A stretch of 64,000 nucleotides of DNA from Lachnospiraceae bacterium (GTDB lineage Bacteria > Bacillota > Clostridia > Lachnospirales > Lachnospiraceae). A program made the position numbers and the translations under genes. The notes beneath the pieces are model-generated. The model saw only the letters and a program-made list of their open reading frames with translations, searched no databases and was not told the DNA's origin. The stretch lies in assembly GCA_017936885.1 (NCBI GenBank), contig JAGBEO010000007.1, positions 24,388 to 88,387 on the forward strand. The letters are read 5' to 3'. The first letter of the stretch is position 1. Each line of letters begins with the position of its first letter. Shown here piece after piece: positions 63,786 to 64,000 of this stretch.

Positions 63786-64000
63786 TTTATACCGGATACT
63801 CGGTATGAAACTCATTTTCTTATTAATTAAGAGGATATGAGTTATGAACCTTGACAAATAAACAGTAATGCAACCCTGAAAATTCAAGAAAAAAGCAGAG
63901 TTTAAAGACTCGGCTGAGGACTGGGACATAAGAAACAGTCCAGAGAATTATTCAGAGAGTATCGAACAGATACAACCTAAGAAACAGTAAGTTTCCGGAA
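63786..64000 (+). other. Tail of the window without a recognised gene
   Basis: 215 bases after the tRNAs with no credible ORF. A TTGACA-like stretch (CCTTGACAAATAAACAG, ~63850) lacks a good -10. The sequence could be a spacer or leader of a further stable-RNA unit beyond the window; nothing firm can be said. Confidence 0.4.

Noticed and set aside
63684-63929. Minus-strand 81-codon reading frame across the second tRNA
   Set aside because: It lies over a tRNA gene, lacks a ribosome site and has no plausible protein features.
63786-64000. Start of an rRNA operon or leader after the tRNAs
   Set aside because: A TTGACA-like stretch exists, but no good -10 and no recognisable rRNA sequence before the window ends.

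Overview
The window looks like a chromosomal segment of a Clostridia, most likely a Lachnospiraceae (gut Firmicutes). The evidence is the low-GC coding with AGGAGG-type ribosome sites, the butyrate kinase/phosphate butyryltransferase pair, a frameshifted prfB, AICAR transformylase separated from a PurO-like cyclohydrolase, and several small protein families I know mainly from Lachnospiraceae. This is inference from gene content; there is no 16S rRNA in the window.

Layout. 1-1.25 kb: the 5' part of a sensor kinase and its OmpR-type regulator (minus strand). 1.6-3.4 kb: an FtsH-type protease. 3.6-11.7 kb: a transport cluster of two paralogous ~800-residue solute-binding lipoproteins, two sugar-type ABC permeases and a membrane-fusion (HlyD-like) protein, with no ATPase. 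11.8-22.7 kb: small hypothetical proteins, guaB, the split last steps of IMP synthesis, a polysaccharide deacetylase lipoprotein, a GH43 glycosidase and ptb-buk. 22.8-28.6 kb: secA, prfB with its +1 frameshift site, and a minus-strand group of membrane/zinc proteins.

28.8-49 kb is the accessory region. It opens with an AgrA/AgrC-like LytTR regulator and GHKL kinase under a promoter covered by an inverted repeat. A terminator, a pair of LytTR-like direct repeats and very short ORFs follow. Next is a decaying array of duplicated small membrane proteins (families A, B, C and a further pair), with intact copies interleaved with truncated, stop-containing or frameshifted copies. From 38.7 kb there is a run of anchored or secreted proteins of unknown function (one LysM, one DUF3298-like; a repeated 'GTY' domain in two of them), interrupted by an Rpn-family PD-(D/E)XK nuclease gene, its eroded second copy and a DUF5071 gene.

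49-64 kb returns to conserved genes: tex, a Cys-rich small protein, a cobalamin riboswitch controlling a secreted CbiK-type chelatase and a further lipoprotein, an inositol-phosphatase family gene, an FMN riboswitch with ribU, the tsaE-tsaB-rimI group, RNase Z, tsaD, ispD and two tRNA-Ser genes.

How it fits together. The left part serves carbohydrate capture and breakdown, purine synthesis and butyrate formation. The right part serves t6A tRNA modification, vitamin (B12/riboflavin) economy and isoprenoids. The middle is a fast-evolving block of surface and membrane proteins next to a peptide-sensing-type two-component system. The most notable unexplained signals are that eroding cassette array, the LytTR-type direct repeats with short ORFs, a strongly over-represented TGACA-N4-TGTCA dyad, a short promoter-terminator unit at 57 kb, and the repeated GTY domain.
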